DNA of 64,000 nucleotides, taken from Corticium candelabrum. Lineage: Eukaryota > Porifera > Homoscleromorpha > Homosclerophorida > Plakinidae. The stretch lies in the NCBI RefSeq assembly GCF_963422355.1, contig NC_085095.1, forward strand, positions 7,248,812 to 7,312,811, read 5' to 3'. Positions 12,400 through 24,066 of the stretch are shown piece after piece; position 1 is the stretch's first letter, and each line of letters starts with the position of its first letter. Both the position numbers and the translations under genes were made by a program. The notes under the pieces are model-generated. The model worked only from the letters and a program-made list of their open reading frames with translations. It searched no databases and was not told the DNA's origin.

Positions 12400-12715
12400 C
12401 CGCACGAATGAGAGAAATGGTAAAATTGCAGAAATATGGAAAGGAAGTAGACATATTTGGAAATGGCTCAAACTGTACACCTCTAGTGTTTGAACGTTAT
12501 GGGGGATGGGGTGAGCATGCCGTCAAGTTTCATCACCTGTCTGAGCTGTCTGTGGATGAATGCGGCTGCAAGAACAGCACGGAATTCAAGTTTTTCTGTT
12601 GCTCTTCAGCGATGTGTAACGCCCCGGTGCTGTCAAGAAAACTGTGTAGACTTGCTAGAACTAGTAAATTAGATTTAGACTCTTATTACAAACAATTGGT
12701 AGTTCATTAAAGGCC
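12400..12715 (+). mobile_element. Second retrotransposon C-terminal fragment
   Basis: Encodes CTPLVFERYGGWGEHAVKFH and, after a frame change near 12590, VALQRC. It matches the pattern FTPLVFEHFGTWG ... ILQRC of the 9140-9960 fragment, so both derive from the same retroelement family. It is preceded by GACA/CACA repeats at 12318-12390. Confidence 0.5.
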
Positions 12716-15528
12716 TCTCGCATCGGTACCGACCTGCTCTCGGGCTTGCTCGCATACTTTGCGCAGTACTCGGCTACGCGTCTAGCATTTAGACACACTT
12801 GCATATCCACGTTAGCTCTCCAGCCTTGCAGTTGCATCGGATTGTGGCTGTTTACATACGGGTCGTTCCGTTTCGTCAGAAGTTCTGGTTCCCCATACTC
12901 ATCGAAGACTATAGTTGTTTGATCTTGCAACTGTTTAGGAAATCCAAACCTGCATTGCCATTCGCCTTTCTGGGTTTTCGAGAGACAGTAAAATGGTGAA
13001 CAATGAGCGTGACGTTGAACTGTAACAATCAGTTCAGCGTAGTCTGATGCTTCGTGTCCTACCTTGTCGCTATAACGGTAACTAGCCGGATTAACTTGAG
13101 CGTGTGGATTGTTACCGGTACCATCTTCGTCCAGAGAAGGATTCCGTGTACTCACGATTTTGTCGCAGAATTGTATAATTTCAGTAAAACGTTCTTCACG
13201 ACCGTCAGCTTCACTACTCTGAGCATGTTGTTGTAAGTTATCATCACGATGTCTAGCGCCTTCTTCTAGCCTTTCTTCTAGCAGCTCTCGCCACCCTTTA
13301 ATTGCATCTTCTACGTCAGGCGAGTCTTTGATCCGACCCATTCCGTGTTGATGTGGACTGCCTCGATGTTGGTATTCAATTCGAGCCCAGTAGTCTTTAA
13401 AGCCAAGGCAATTAACAAAAAGTGGGAGAGAAATGATTTAGCTCGTGTGAGAAAAAACCAGTCGGTTAGATGGGGATTCTCTGACATAGCTTTGCTTCTC
13501 TCACTGATCTCAGTCATATCTGCTTAAGGTTTGTAATACTTTAACAGATCATACAGCTCGGGCCAGTGTAGGTCTGCTGCGCTGAGAGTAAAGAAAACCG
13601 TGGGCATTCCTAACGTTTCTTGCATGGCGCGTAAGTTGGCTCTTTGTGTCGCCCAATACTGTCTGGTACCATGTAGTATTCGACCAAATCGAATGACACG
13701 GTTGGCTAATGACCAGTCATCGTCATCACTGCTGGCCATTGTTCTCAGTTGTCGCACCGAAATCTGAGCATCACCAACATTTTGACGCACGTAGATTCGA
13801 CCAGTTTCGAGCGCTCTCCACCGCATCATCGTATTCAATGCAAAATATCGAAATCGAGGATGTCGTGCGAACCGACCATCGTAGTGTCGCATCGAGTGCT
13901 TGAAGTACTGGCCCAGTCTTACACTTCGTTGACGTGGAGCAAGAAATTCTCCCACGCCGGTCGGAAAGAGCGTCGGAAAAGCACGAGTAAAGTAGCCTTC
14001 GGACTCGAACTCATCGACTGGATCTCTAGAAATGTCGGGCCAATCGACACAAGTCAAGTTGGCGAGATGAACATCGTTGGCTTTCTGGCTACCTTTACTG
14101 CCACGTAACTCGACTGCCCTGCTGATAGCATTTTTCTCTGAACGCTGAATTCTTGCCGCCGGAAGTACAGTGCGGTAAGTGGGTAGTTCGAAATCTTCTT
14201 CGCTTTCACTTCCAACTATAGTCTGATTATCTGTAGATGTAGCAGAAAACAAACTGTCATCTTCAATCACACGCAGACCGGCCAGTTCACCGTCTTCGGG
14301 TAGGCTTGATATAGTATTGACGTCAATTTCGATATTAGTGTAGTAACGCTTGTTTTTCTATAGCCAAGACAAAGCTCTCCACACCTTTTCGCGTTTGACG
14401 CGAAAGTCTCTGTGAGAACCCGTACTAAAACGACGTCGTACGACAACAACACTTATTGAAGAAGCAAGGCGAGGTAAAGTAGTTACTATCGATTGGACGT
14501 CTTGAGCCATGTTGATGACATGTCCGCTGTAACCAAGCCGACCTCCCCGGAGAATATACATGTTCATCATAGGCATTACTCGAGCAATAAGCAGCTCTTC
14601 GACTACGGTCGACGAGAGAAGACAACCGGGAACGGCATCGGGAACCATTTCATTTTCACGTGAAAACAGTTTAGGTGTCTCTCTGTCTCGGTGGCAACGA
14701 TAACACTGCCGACTGCTCTGGTGCAACCGCAAAGAAGGCCACGCTTCTTTACATGCATCACACTGGCGAAATGCAAGCCTAGACATCTCATTGTGAAACG
14801 ACTCGTGTGCTGCCTGACTGCTTCTGGCGATTGTGTAGCTACAAACATATTGTCGATAGATGGCTGCCGATCTCTGCAATTTTCTTGTGCTGGTCTTTTT
14901 CTATCATGATGACACTGTTGCTTCTCTTCCAATGATTCTGGTAGGCTTCTTTTCCGCGTTTCGTTACGGCTCCTTCCAGTAGCTCTGTTTTCAGAATGTA
15001 TTTTCGTCTGTTGTTCTTTTTCAAGGCTACCTGAAAGGACTCTGTTTAGTCGTTTTCTCTTTGCGTCCTGTTTTCTTTCATTGCAGGTTGCACTAGCTCT
15101 TTTTCGTCGTTGTCTTATGCCTCTTGCTCTTTTTCACTACTAGTACCGATAGCTCTTCTCTGACGTTGCTTTTCTGCATTTCGTTCCTTCTCACTACTTG
15201 TTGCAGCAGCTATAGCTCTTCTCTGACGTTGCCTTTCTATATCCCGTTCTTTGTCACCACTGGTTGCAGCAGCTCTTCTCTGACGTTGCCTTTCTGCATT
15301 TCGTTCCTTCTCACTGCTCGTTGCAGCAGCTATAGCTCTTCTCTGACGTTGCCTTTCTGCATCCCGTTCTTTGTCTCTACTGGTTGCAGCAGCTCTTCTC
15401 TGACGTCGCCTTTCTGCATCCCGTTCTTTCTCACTGCTAGTTGTAGTAGCTCTTCTCTGATGTTGCCTTGCGGTAGCGTCTCGTTTTCTTTTAGTAATAG
15501 TTACAGAGGCTCGACAATGAGATTTCAT
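12661..15528 (-). pseudogene. Helitron Rep protein, broken
   Basis: Rolling-circle transposon replication initiator, read on the - strand. In order there is a basic repeat-rich N-terminus (about 15115-15528, RQRRA-type repeats), a Cys-rich segment (CDACKEAWPSLRLHQ, CYRCHRD) with ARVMPMMNMYILRGG and GYSGHVIN, the Helitron-like N domain (PTLFPTGVGEF ... FFTLSAADLHWPEL), the HUH motif HRGSPHQHG near 13343-13380, and the tyrosine motif EYCAKYASK near 12760. The frame is broken by a TAG near 14358, a TAA at about 13524, and shifts near 13400 and 15120. No helicase domain follows; retroelement debris lies where it should be. Confidence 0.82.
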
Positions 15529-15624
15529 TGCGATCGATGTGTTAAGTAATAACACAACTGAACTATCTAGGTAGATAACCGCGACCAACACAACTCGATA
15601 CTCACTCACGTATACAGCTCCCAA

Positions 15625-16150
15625 CTGTCGAAAGCTGCCACAAAACTGATCACTCTCTAGATAATTAATGTGTAAAGTACTATGAGTCTAACCTTGATCA
15701 ATATTTCACTCAGCTAGATTTAGACGTCAACTGTCGCTGAATGCACTCGATGGACAGAAAATCAGTTTTGTTCGAAATAGCTTCGTACAACTACTAGACT
15801 CTCTACTGTCGTAATTTACATGTTTTCTTTACTTTGCGCGCTCTTTTCAGTCAATGGTGATTCTGTTCGAAAGCTGTCACAAAACTGATCACTCTCTAGA
15901 CAATTTAATGTGCGAAGTACTATGAGTCTAACCGTCATTAATTTTTCACTCAGCTAGATTTAGACGAAATATTTCAATGCAATTTCAGTCAGAAAACATC
16001 GGCCGCGGCTAGCGAGATGGCATCGGCCAGGTAGTTAAATCTATGCACGGGTAGATTAGCTACATATTGCTGAATGCACTCGATGGACAGCAAATCAGTT
16101 TTGTTCGAAACAGTTTCGTACAATTAGTAAACCCTTTACTGTCGTAAGTG
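15625..16150. repeat. Duplicated segment upstream of the Helitron ORF
   Basis: Two direct copies, starting at about 15625 and 15868, share tcgaaagctgycacaaaact, gtactatgagtctaacc, cactcagctagatttagacg and cactcgatggacag. It is non-coding and may be the 5' region of the Helitron. Confidence 0.65.
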
Positions 16151-17259
16151 ACTTGTTTTCTTCAAATTTCTTTCAACTGTGTACTTTGCGCGCTTTGTTC
16201 GGTCAATACTGTCTACCGATGACGTCACATGAAGTGTCACAGTTAGTTACTTAGATCGATAGTCAAGCTAACGGAGAAGCGCCTAACCAACGGTGTAGCC
16301 GTGTAAACTACTATATCTACGATTCATTCGTGGGGTGGCTAGTTAGGAGTGGTGGACAACGCACAGTAAAACGCGCATGCTTAAACAGTAAGTGAGCAAT
16401 GTTTCCATGGCGATGTTAGCAGTTGTTAACTTTCATTACATTAGCTAATTATTATTATTAGCTAAGAACAGCATTAACTGTCACAAAAACAGTTATTACA
16501 ACAATTAACTCAGACGCTATATAAGTAAAAACGCTGCTTACGCCTAATTCAATCTTGTTGCCATAGCAATAATTACAGAGTGACGTCACATAACGTGAAG
16601 TGTCAATTTTTGGCACCCATCGAGGAAAACAAACAATTATTCAAAATGATCCATTTATAACAGCTGTCCCCTGGGTGTGGGGGTGGTGGAACGCGGTCAC
16701 ATAAGTGAGCATAGTGTCCATAGAAACATCTCTAGTGATGACGTCACATGACGTAAACTATTGTATGTTTACTTTCTTCAAAACTAGCAAAGAACGATTC
16801 GAATTTATCAATTCATAAACGATTCCTCCGGGGGGAGAGGTGGTGGCGCACGGACTACTGTTTTGAAAATAAAATTAAGAATTAGAAAATAAAAGCAGAA
16901 AATTACAAAATTAGATACATAAAAACTGTATACAAAAACATAGAAGGGTCCAACCGCCCATTGACCCTCTATGTCTACATAAATAAGATATGTATATTTT
17001 CATTACCTGTTGACAATGTTGTCCCTGAGGAGATGTATAGTAATTTAATTAATACGTTAATTGATGTATATGTAAGTACAAAATGTGCTTGCTGATATAC
17101 ATTCCTATAGACTAGGAATAAATGTATGGACATAGCTTTGAATGCATGATGAAAAAAGACACTGAAACATACAAGTGGGTGTAATGAAAGCAACAAAACG
17201 TTTACTAATGAATCAAATATCTCAAACAAAGTAGAGTGATGTCTTCCATTCTACATAAC
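16151..17259. other. No gene seen
   Basis: Unique-looking sequence with several stop codons in all frames. I see no domain, repeat or RNA gene in it. Confidence 0.5.
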
Positions 17260-18470
17260 TACATGGTATACACAATTCACATCCTTCCTACTTCACATTC
17301 GTTATCAGTTTTCTCATTGCCATGCTTCGACTCCCCAGTTCTCCTCCTACTTTGGTTGTTTCCAAGTTCAGTTTCCTTTCCTTTGTACTCCCTTGCAGAA
17401 AATGTGCAGACGTACATTGAATATCTAGCTATCATTTTCCTCTTAATATTATGACATGTGGGATAGACACAGTCATCAGTGAGTTCTTCGGCCATCCGTA
17501 TCAAAACCTCTTTCACATTTCTGGTAGCCATCAAAGTATCTTCTGCTATACTTCAAAACATTAGTTCTACTTCAACATCATATCAAATGTGCGACCTGTA
17601 ACATGCTCAAGACTGCCCTTCTTGAATTCTCTCAAACTAGTTAGTGTTGCAAAACTGCTATGATCTGGAGCTGAATTTAAGACATACTCAAGGCAAGCAT
17701 CACACACTGCCTCATTTTTCTTAATACTATGGACACAATAACCCACAGTCGTCATCTTGATAGCTTCCACGATTCCCACCTAGAGGTTTCATAAACTGAG
17801 CAATGCTGATGATTTTTAGTGCACATTTGAAAGCCACAGGTGATGGCACAGGATTGTTTAGCCTTACTACACTAAAAAGGTTCTCAAGACAATCTTGAGT
17901 GAGGTGTGAAGTCAGCAGAAAATTATGTCCACTACCAAGCAACTCCTCTTGTATGTCCAGCACAGAAGTTGTTGCCATTATGACACCTGCTTGCACAGAC
18001 TTCCAGTTTTCTCTTCCACTCATCTTCAAAGACTTGAAGAGTGTGACCACAGACCAAATAAAAAAAATTCATTATGTTAGCAGAAGTACAGCATGCCAAT
18101 GAAATATGTGATGAGAACGAGCATTCACAAACTAACATGCATTCATGATCATTTCAAACAAGATGACATATCTCAATACAGACCATTATCCTCATCAGAT
18201 GACAGATGGTCTTCTTGCATAGCATAGCTGTGATCTTGCACATCTGTTGTTACTTGGACACCAGCATTCAGAGAGTCTTCTTCCTTTGTGCTGTTTCGAG
18301 ACTTTCTGCTATTCTTGGAGCCAACTTTCTGGTGGGGAAATATTGTTGGTACTGCATTCCATTTCAGTTTCTTCTTTCCATCTTTCCTGTGTTGCTCAAA
18401 TTGAGAGCTATCAAAATGAGCCTTGAAGAAATAAACAGAAATTTTATAAGGCGCTTCTTACGGTAATTTT
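17260..18470 (-). pseudogene. P-element / THAP9-type transposase remnant
   Basis: On the - strand, 18300-18470 encodes the end of a THAP DNA-binding domain (AHFDSSQFE ... LKWNAVPTIF). Further on, 17760-18050 encodes LLTSHLTQDCLENLFSVVRL, the signature of P-element-type transposases (R/HLTQDxLENxF followed by NPVPSP). 17567-17780 encodes a YCVHSIKKNEAVCDACLEY-like C-terminal segment. The catalytic RNase H core between the THAP domain and this region is missing, so this is an internally deleted, dead copy unless introns hide more. Confidence 0.75.
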
Positions 18471-18514
18471 ACTAGCATCAAGTGTGGGCAGTAAATATAA
18501 AGGTATATATGATA

Positions 18515-19090
18515 CGACCCAAGTAGGAATCTGGACCGTTCGCGAATGGGCTAGCCCATTTGCGAATTCTCATACGGGCTGACCATTTGGAATCCTCTAG
18601 CCCGTATAAGAATACGAGGTGAACAGAGTAGGAATTCAGACCGTTCGCGAATAGACTAGCCCGTTCGCGAATGCGGTCAAAATTTAAAAACTTAAATTTA
18701 AAAACTATCAATAATGCGTAACTTTATAAAGTAATTTGGTTTTTCTTACCGACCTCGCCACTCTTGCGAAAGGACACAAACACACAAAACAACCGTACAC
18801 AAGCATACAAACACAGTTACACAACAGACAAAAACGGACACACGGACACATGCGTGCACAATTCCAGCGTGTTTTTCTGTGCACGATTCCAGTGTGTTTT
18901 GTTTGCACATTGCTAGTGCATTCGTGCGTGCACAATCCATTGTACTTTTGTGTGCATGCAATTCCGGTGTCTTTTTGTAGCGAGTGTAAATTTGTCCAAT
19001 TCAGCTTGCTAGAAAATTCGCAAACGGTATGGCAAGTCCGGGGGGGGAACCATTCGCGAATGGGCTAGCTAGCCCACATGCGAATGCGGT
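18515..19090. repeat. Palindrome-rich non-autonomous element
   Basis: Both ends carry variants of ttcgcgaatgggctagccca arranged as inverted repeats. At 18643-18678 gaccgttcgcgaa pairs with ttcgcgaatgcggtc, and a related palindrome lies at 19050-19085. The interior is non-coding. It looks like a MITE or foldback element, but target-site duplications are not clear. Confidence 0.5.
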
Positions 19091-19189
19091 GTAAACCAAT
19101 GTTTAGTTTGTTAGTGGTTATGTGCGATAGGGACAGTAGACTTGCTTAGTTGTGTTGTATGTAGATTTCAATGTTGAAAACACATGTGT

Positions 19190-19988
19190 TGACAGACAGG
19201 CAAACAGACATACACACACATACATACATACATACAGTCATAAATTAACTACTGGACTTGGCCTAGAATGTCAAAGTCAAATAATCTATCTAAATCACCA
19301 TGATTAAGTGACAGTTTTGCTGATTTTAGTCACTTATGCTTGGACCTTTTAGTTTCAAGCTAGCTGATTGTTAAAGTAGACTTCAATGTTGCCAATATAT
19401 CATTGACAGACAGACAGACAGATACTTTATTCTCATATAGACGCTGCTTGTACATACGCTAGGAATTTGTGAAAGCAAACCAGTCCTTGCAAAGTCAAAG
19501 ATTAACTAATGGACTTGGCCTCGAATGACAAACAGACAGACAGATAGACAGACAGGCAGACAGACAGACATCTCAACTAGACAACACACATAACTCAATC
19601 ATTGCTCAGCTCTCAAACTGACAGAGAGACAGAGAGACAAACAGACAGACAGACAGATTAGTAGATGTCAATGTTCTAAATATACAACTGACAGACAGAC
19701 AGACAGACAGACAGACAGATATAATGACATACATACATACAGACAAACAGACAAACAGACAGACAAACAGACTAACTTCATTTATGAAAATACATGATTA
19801 TGACAGAAAGATAGACAGACAGTCAGACAGACAGATACTTTATTCTCATATACACTCTACTTGTATACATATGCTAGAAACTTGTAAAAGCAAACAAACC
19901 CTAGATAAACTAATGGACAAACAGACAGACAGACAGATAAACAGACAGACAGACAGATATACATACATACATACATACATACATACAT

Positions 19989-20019
<31 letters not shown>

Positions 20020-20032
20020 TCTAAACTAGACA
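19190..20032. repeat. (GACA)n arrays with dispersed CTGT-tailed repeat units
   Basis: Several GACA/CATA tracts alternate with copies of a short sequence that reads, on the - strand, gagaataaagtatctgtctg. Copies are near 19410-19530 and 19820-19900. A related ggacttggcct unit recurs at 19255 and 19510. They look like 3' ends of retroposons that finish in CTGT repeats. Confidence 0.75.
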
Positions 20033-22163
20033 ATACACACGACTCAATCATTGTTAGTTCTGTCTCTTTGTGCACTCTCGACGGTGCCAAGTTGGTTGTT
20101 GGGAAATTTGGCCGCACTCGCCACACCGTTTGAAGATGAACTAACGCAGTCCAGGTGATACCAGTTCTCACTGTCATCACACTGGACCATTTGCTTCCCA
20201 GGAAGGTGCAAGTAGCACAGACAATGGATGCTGATTGCCGTCTTTACTTCAGTAGATCTTGTTGTACGGCTAACTTGAGGAAAGCAAGTGAGAGTACCTG
20301 ACTGAAAACAGAAGTGCAGGTGTTTTCTTAGAGAACGCTCAGAGAAAGATACAGTACTGGGATCAATTCCATGACACAATGCTGTAGCAAAAGCCACAGC
20401 AAAGGGGCCACAGTTTCCCTCCCCAAGTAACTGCTGCTGCACTGCTTTGATGGCTACATCAATTTTGCCATCCTTGTCAGCCAGAAGCCTGTAAATATCA
20501 ACAAGCTGCCTACGAAGGGCACGTCCTAGATGACAGACTGTCATATACGTATACATGGGCACAGCTTTCTATAACTCCTGCAGTGGAGGTGAGCCAATGA
20601 TGCCGTTCGTTGTTGTGTATCTGAACGGCACCGTTTGTGGCTGCTGTAAATCCCCCAGGAGACATTCCCACCAGAGGAGAATTTAGTCCATCAATTGTAG
20701 GAAACTGATCCCTTAGAAGACGTTGTGCAGCTGAAATGTGTGTGTCATAGAGCCATTGCCCACCTAGCAACCTCAGTTCATCTCCTCTGTCAAGCTGAAG
20801 ATGAGGTAACCAATCGTTGTTCTTTGCTGGGCGTTCGTGTTTGACATTCAAGTCCATGATAATAATCTCAGTCTCTTCTTTCTTGTCTTCCGACGTTGCA
20901 GCACATCCGACCACGATGGCACTTGGGGGAGCACAGTTTCTTATTTGCCCGGCAGCTACATTTCTTCACAACGGTACAACTATTGTTGCACTTACAGTCA
21001 CTGGTCGATAACGCGTTTGATGGCTTGATGGCTTTGTTGATGGCTTTGTTGATGTTGATGGCTTTGTTGATGGCTTTGTTGGTTGCTTTAAACTAGCAAG
21101 ATTCATACATTTTACTCCACGGTGGCACTTGCTGTGGCACACAGTACCATTATGAAGGCATGGACACTGTCTTCCTGTCACACATCCCTTTCTACATTTG
21201 CAACGTCTTGCAGGCAACCCTCCACGCTTCTGTCTAGCCAATCTCACCGCTTCCCTTAAAGATATCTTTCGGTCATTCTCCCAGTTAGACGTACTGAGAT
21301 CCTCAATCTTGCCTAGAAATACCTCTAGATTGTTATCATCATACAATCTCTCCAAGACTCCGTACTTTGACCTGTTTTGATAGGATATAAATAATCAATT
21401 TATGGAAGACAAGGGAGAAGCCACTACATGTACCTGAGACGGTAGCTGATTCTCTTTGTCCCTCGGATTTCAACCACTACTGCAAGAAGACGTGGGAGAT
21501 CCGTTGACATCCTGTCTTGTTGGGGAATTCTAACAGTGACATAGTCACCCACTGCATATGGTTGTAGTTTCGCTCGTTTGCTTTTGGAATACTTGTACAT
21601 TTGCTTCTCTGCTGATTTGATGTAATTATCTAACGCTCTCTTTCTTCTTTGTATGTGTTGTCTACTTGTTCCTAACAAGCCACCTGCATTAGAAAAAGAC
21701 ACACTTTGCTGCTGCTATCATTGAAGGGTGTATACAGACCATAAATGTATGTATGTACATATGTATTACGTATGTATATTTCATACCTGTTGATCCTTCT
21801 GAAGTCTCTATATAATCATTGCCATTGCCTAATTGATTTATAAGAGTAAGGTTAATTACTGGCAACATTAAATATAGTTTTTGTACACGTAGAAACTTCA
21901 TCCATCTCCACAAAGCGTTTCTCAGAAAAATCAATGCCATCATCTAACATCATATACGTGTACAATAATTAGAAGAACATTGTGTAACTGCATCATTAAC
22001 CATCAGCCAATGAAGAAGTATCTCCTACTGTCTCTATGTCATCATTGTCATTGTCATTGTCTGGAGGAGAGGCGATGGTGGCATTGCCAAATTGACAAGT
22101 TATGTCAGCTAGCAGCAATACATAGTAACAGTTAGGTTATCTAGTTTGTGTCAACGTTTCAAT

Positions 22164-22202
22164 ATTCACACACACGCACGCATGCACACAGACACACGCA
22201 CG

Positions 22203-22243
<41 letters not shown>

Positions 22244-22353
22244 GCACACAGACACACACGCACGCATGCACACAGACACACGCGCACACACACACACACA
22301 CACACACATGCACGCACGCATGCACACAGACACACGCACGCACACACACAGAC

Positions 22354-22409
<56 letters not shown>

Positions 22410-22420
22410 CGCACACACAC
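22164..22420. repeat. (AC)n microsatellite with GCAC/AGAC interruptions
   Basis: About 250 bp of AC-rich dinucleotide sequence. Long reading frames in it are artefacts of the repeat. Confidence 0.97.
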
Positions 22421-22544
22421 AACTTATAATATACCTCTACAAACTCTGGCCATCTCCACATCATCTTCATCTCCTTTATCAGAATAATCATTGCCATCTA
22501 ACACCAATATACAAGTAAAATTGGAAGCTTATTATGAAACGTTT

Positions 22545-22688
<144 letters not shown>

Positions 22689-23675
22689 ATTATACATGTA
22701 GAAACTGTGTGATCCTCCACATGACCATCTCCTTCATCAGGGGAATCGTTGCCATATTCTAACACCAAGATACAAGTAAAATAATTGGAAAAGTATTAGG
22801 GTAACTGCATCATTGTACCGTCAGTCAATGTAGGAATATCTTTTAGAACCTTCAGCAAATCCTCTTCTTCAGGTTGAACATCTTTATGGGAACCAGGAAA
22901 CACACCATCTGTTGGGGGCTGTCCAAAAACAACGTCATAAGGCGCCACATTGATTGCACTATGGATTTGTGTGTTCATAGCATCTGTGTACAAGAATACA
23001 AATCTAAAACATAATCTGTGATGCAACGTCAGTAGCACAAGTACATTGCACTAGGGAAAGATATTTGGTCCATCCCGTTCCTGGATACTCTGCACGACGG
23101 ACAGCAAGCATATGTTGTACAGTTCTATGGGCCTGTTCGACAAGGCCTTGAGATTGAGGATGGCGTGGACGACCTGTCACAATTTTGCAATCTCCTGGCC
23201 ATAATCTAACAACTTTTCGAATGATCTGTAGCAAGAAAATAAAAGAACAAGAGTAATAAATTTTTGGTCGAGACTTTAGGTAATGTTCTTACCTTATTGC
23301 AAAATTCTTTCCCATTGTCATGCTGTAATATCAGTGGGAGACCAACAACACTGAAGACATTTTTAATAAGACATCTGGCCACTTCCACTGACTTCTTCCT
23401 ATGCTGAGGCCACAGGAAATTGAATTTGGTAAAATGGTCAATATAATGACCGATATATTTGAAGTCTCCATCAGGGTCTACTGTCACATCAATAAGATCT
23501 ATCTGGCCTCTTCGCATGAAACCTGGTGAAATAATCGGCTTGACAGTAGCTACTGACATTTGTGGCGTTTTACATGCGCAGATAACGCATGTCTTCACAA
23601 ATTGTTGAACTGCAAGTCTCGGGATGCCAAAATACTGCTTTTGAACCTAAGGTAGACACAATCTCTGAAACACCA

Positions 23676-24066
23676 TCCATCCACCCGCCCATCCGCCCGC
23701 CCATCCGCCCGCCCATCCGCCCGCCCATCCGCCCGCCCATCCGCCCGCCCATCCGCCCGCCCATCCGCCCGCCCATCCGCCCGCCCATCCGCCCGCCCAT
23801 CCGCCCGCCCATCCGCCCGCCCATCCGCCCGCCCATCCGCCCGCCCATCCGCCCGCCCATCCGCCCGCCCATCCGCCCGCCCATCCGCCCGCCCATCCGC
23901 CCGCCCATCCGCCCGCCCATCCGCCCGCCCATCCGCCCGCCCATCCGCCCGCCCATCCGCCCGCCCATCCGCCCGCCCATCCGCCCGCCCATCCGCCCGC
24001 CCATCCGCCCGCCCATCCGCCCGCCCATCCGCCCATCCGCCCATCCATCCATCCGCCCGCCCGCCC
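23676..24066. repeat. 12-bp GC-rich minisatellite
   Basis: Nearly perfect head-to-tail copies of cccgcccatccg (12 bp), about 30 units, with diverged ccat units at both ends. All lines across the middle are identical. The apparent PPIR, GGRM, RADG and GGWA repeat proteins are frame artefacts. It separates the Ginger-like element from the truncated ROCO-B. Confidence 0.95.
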
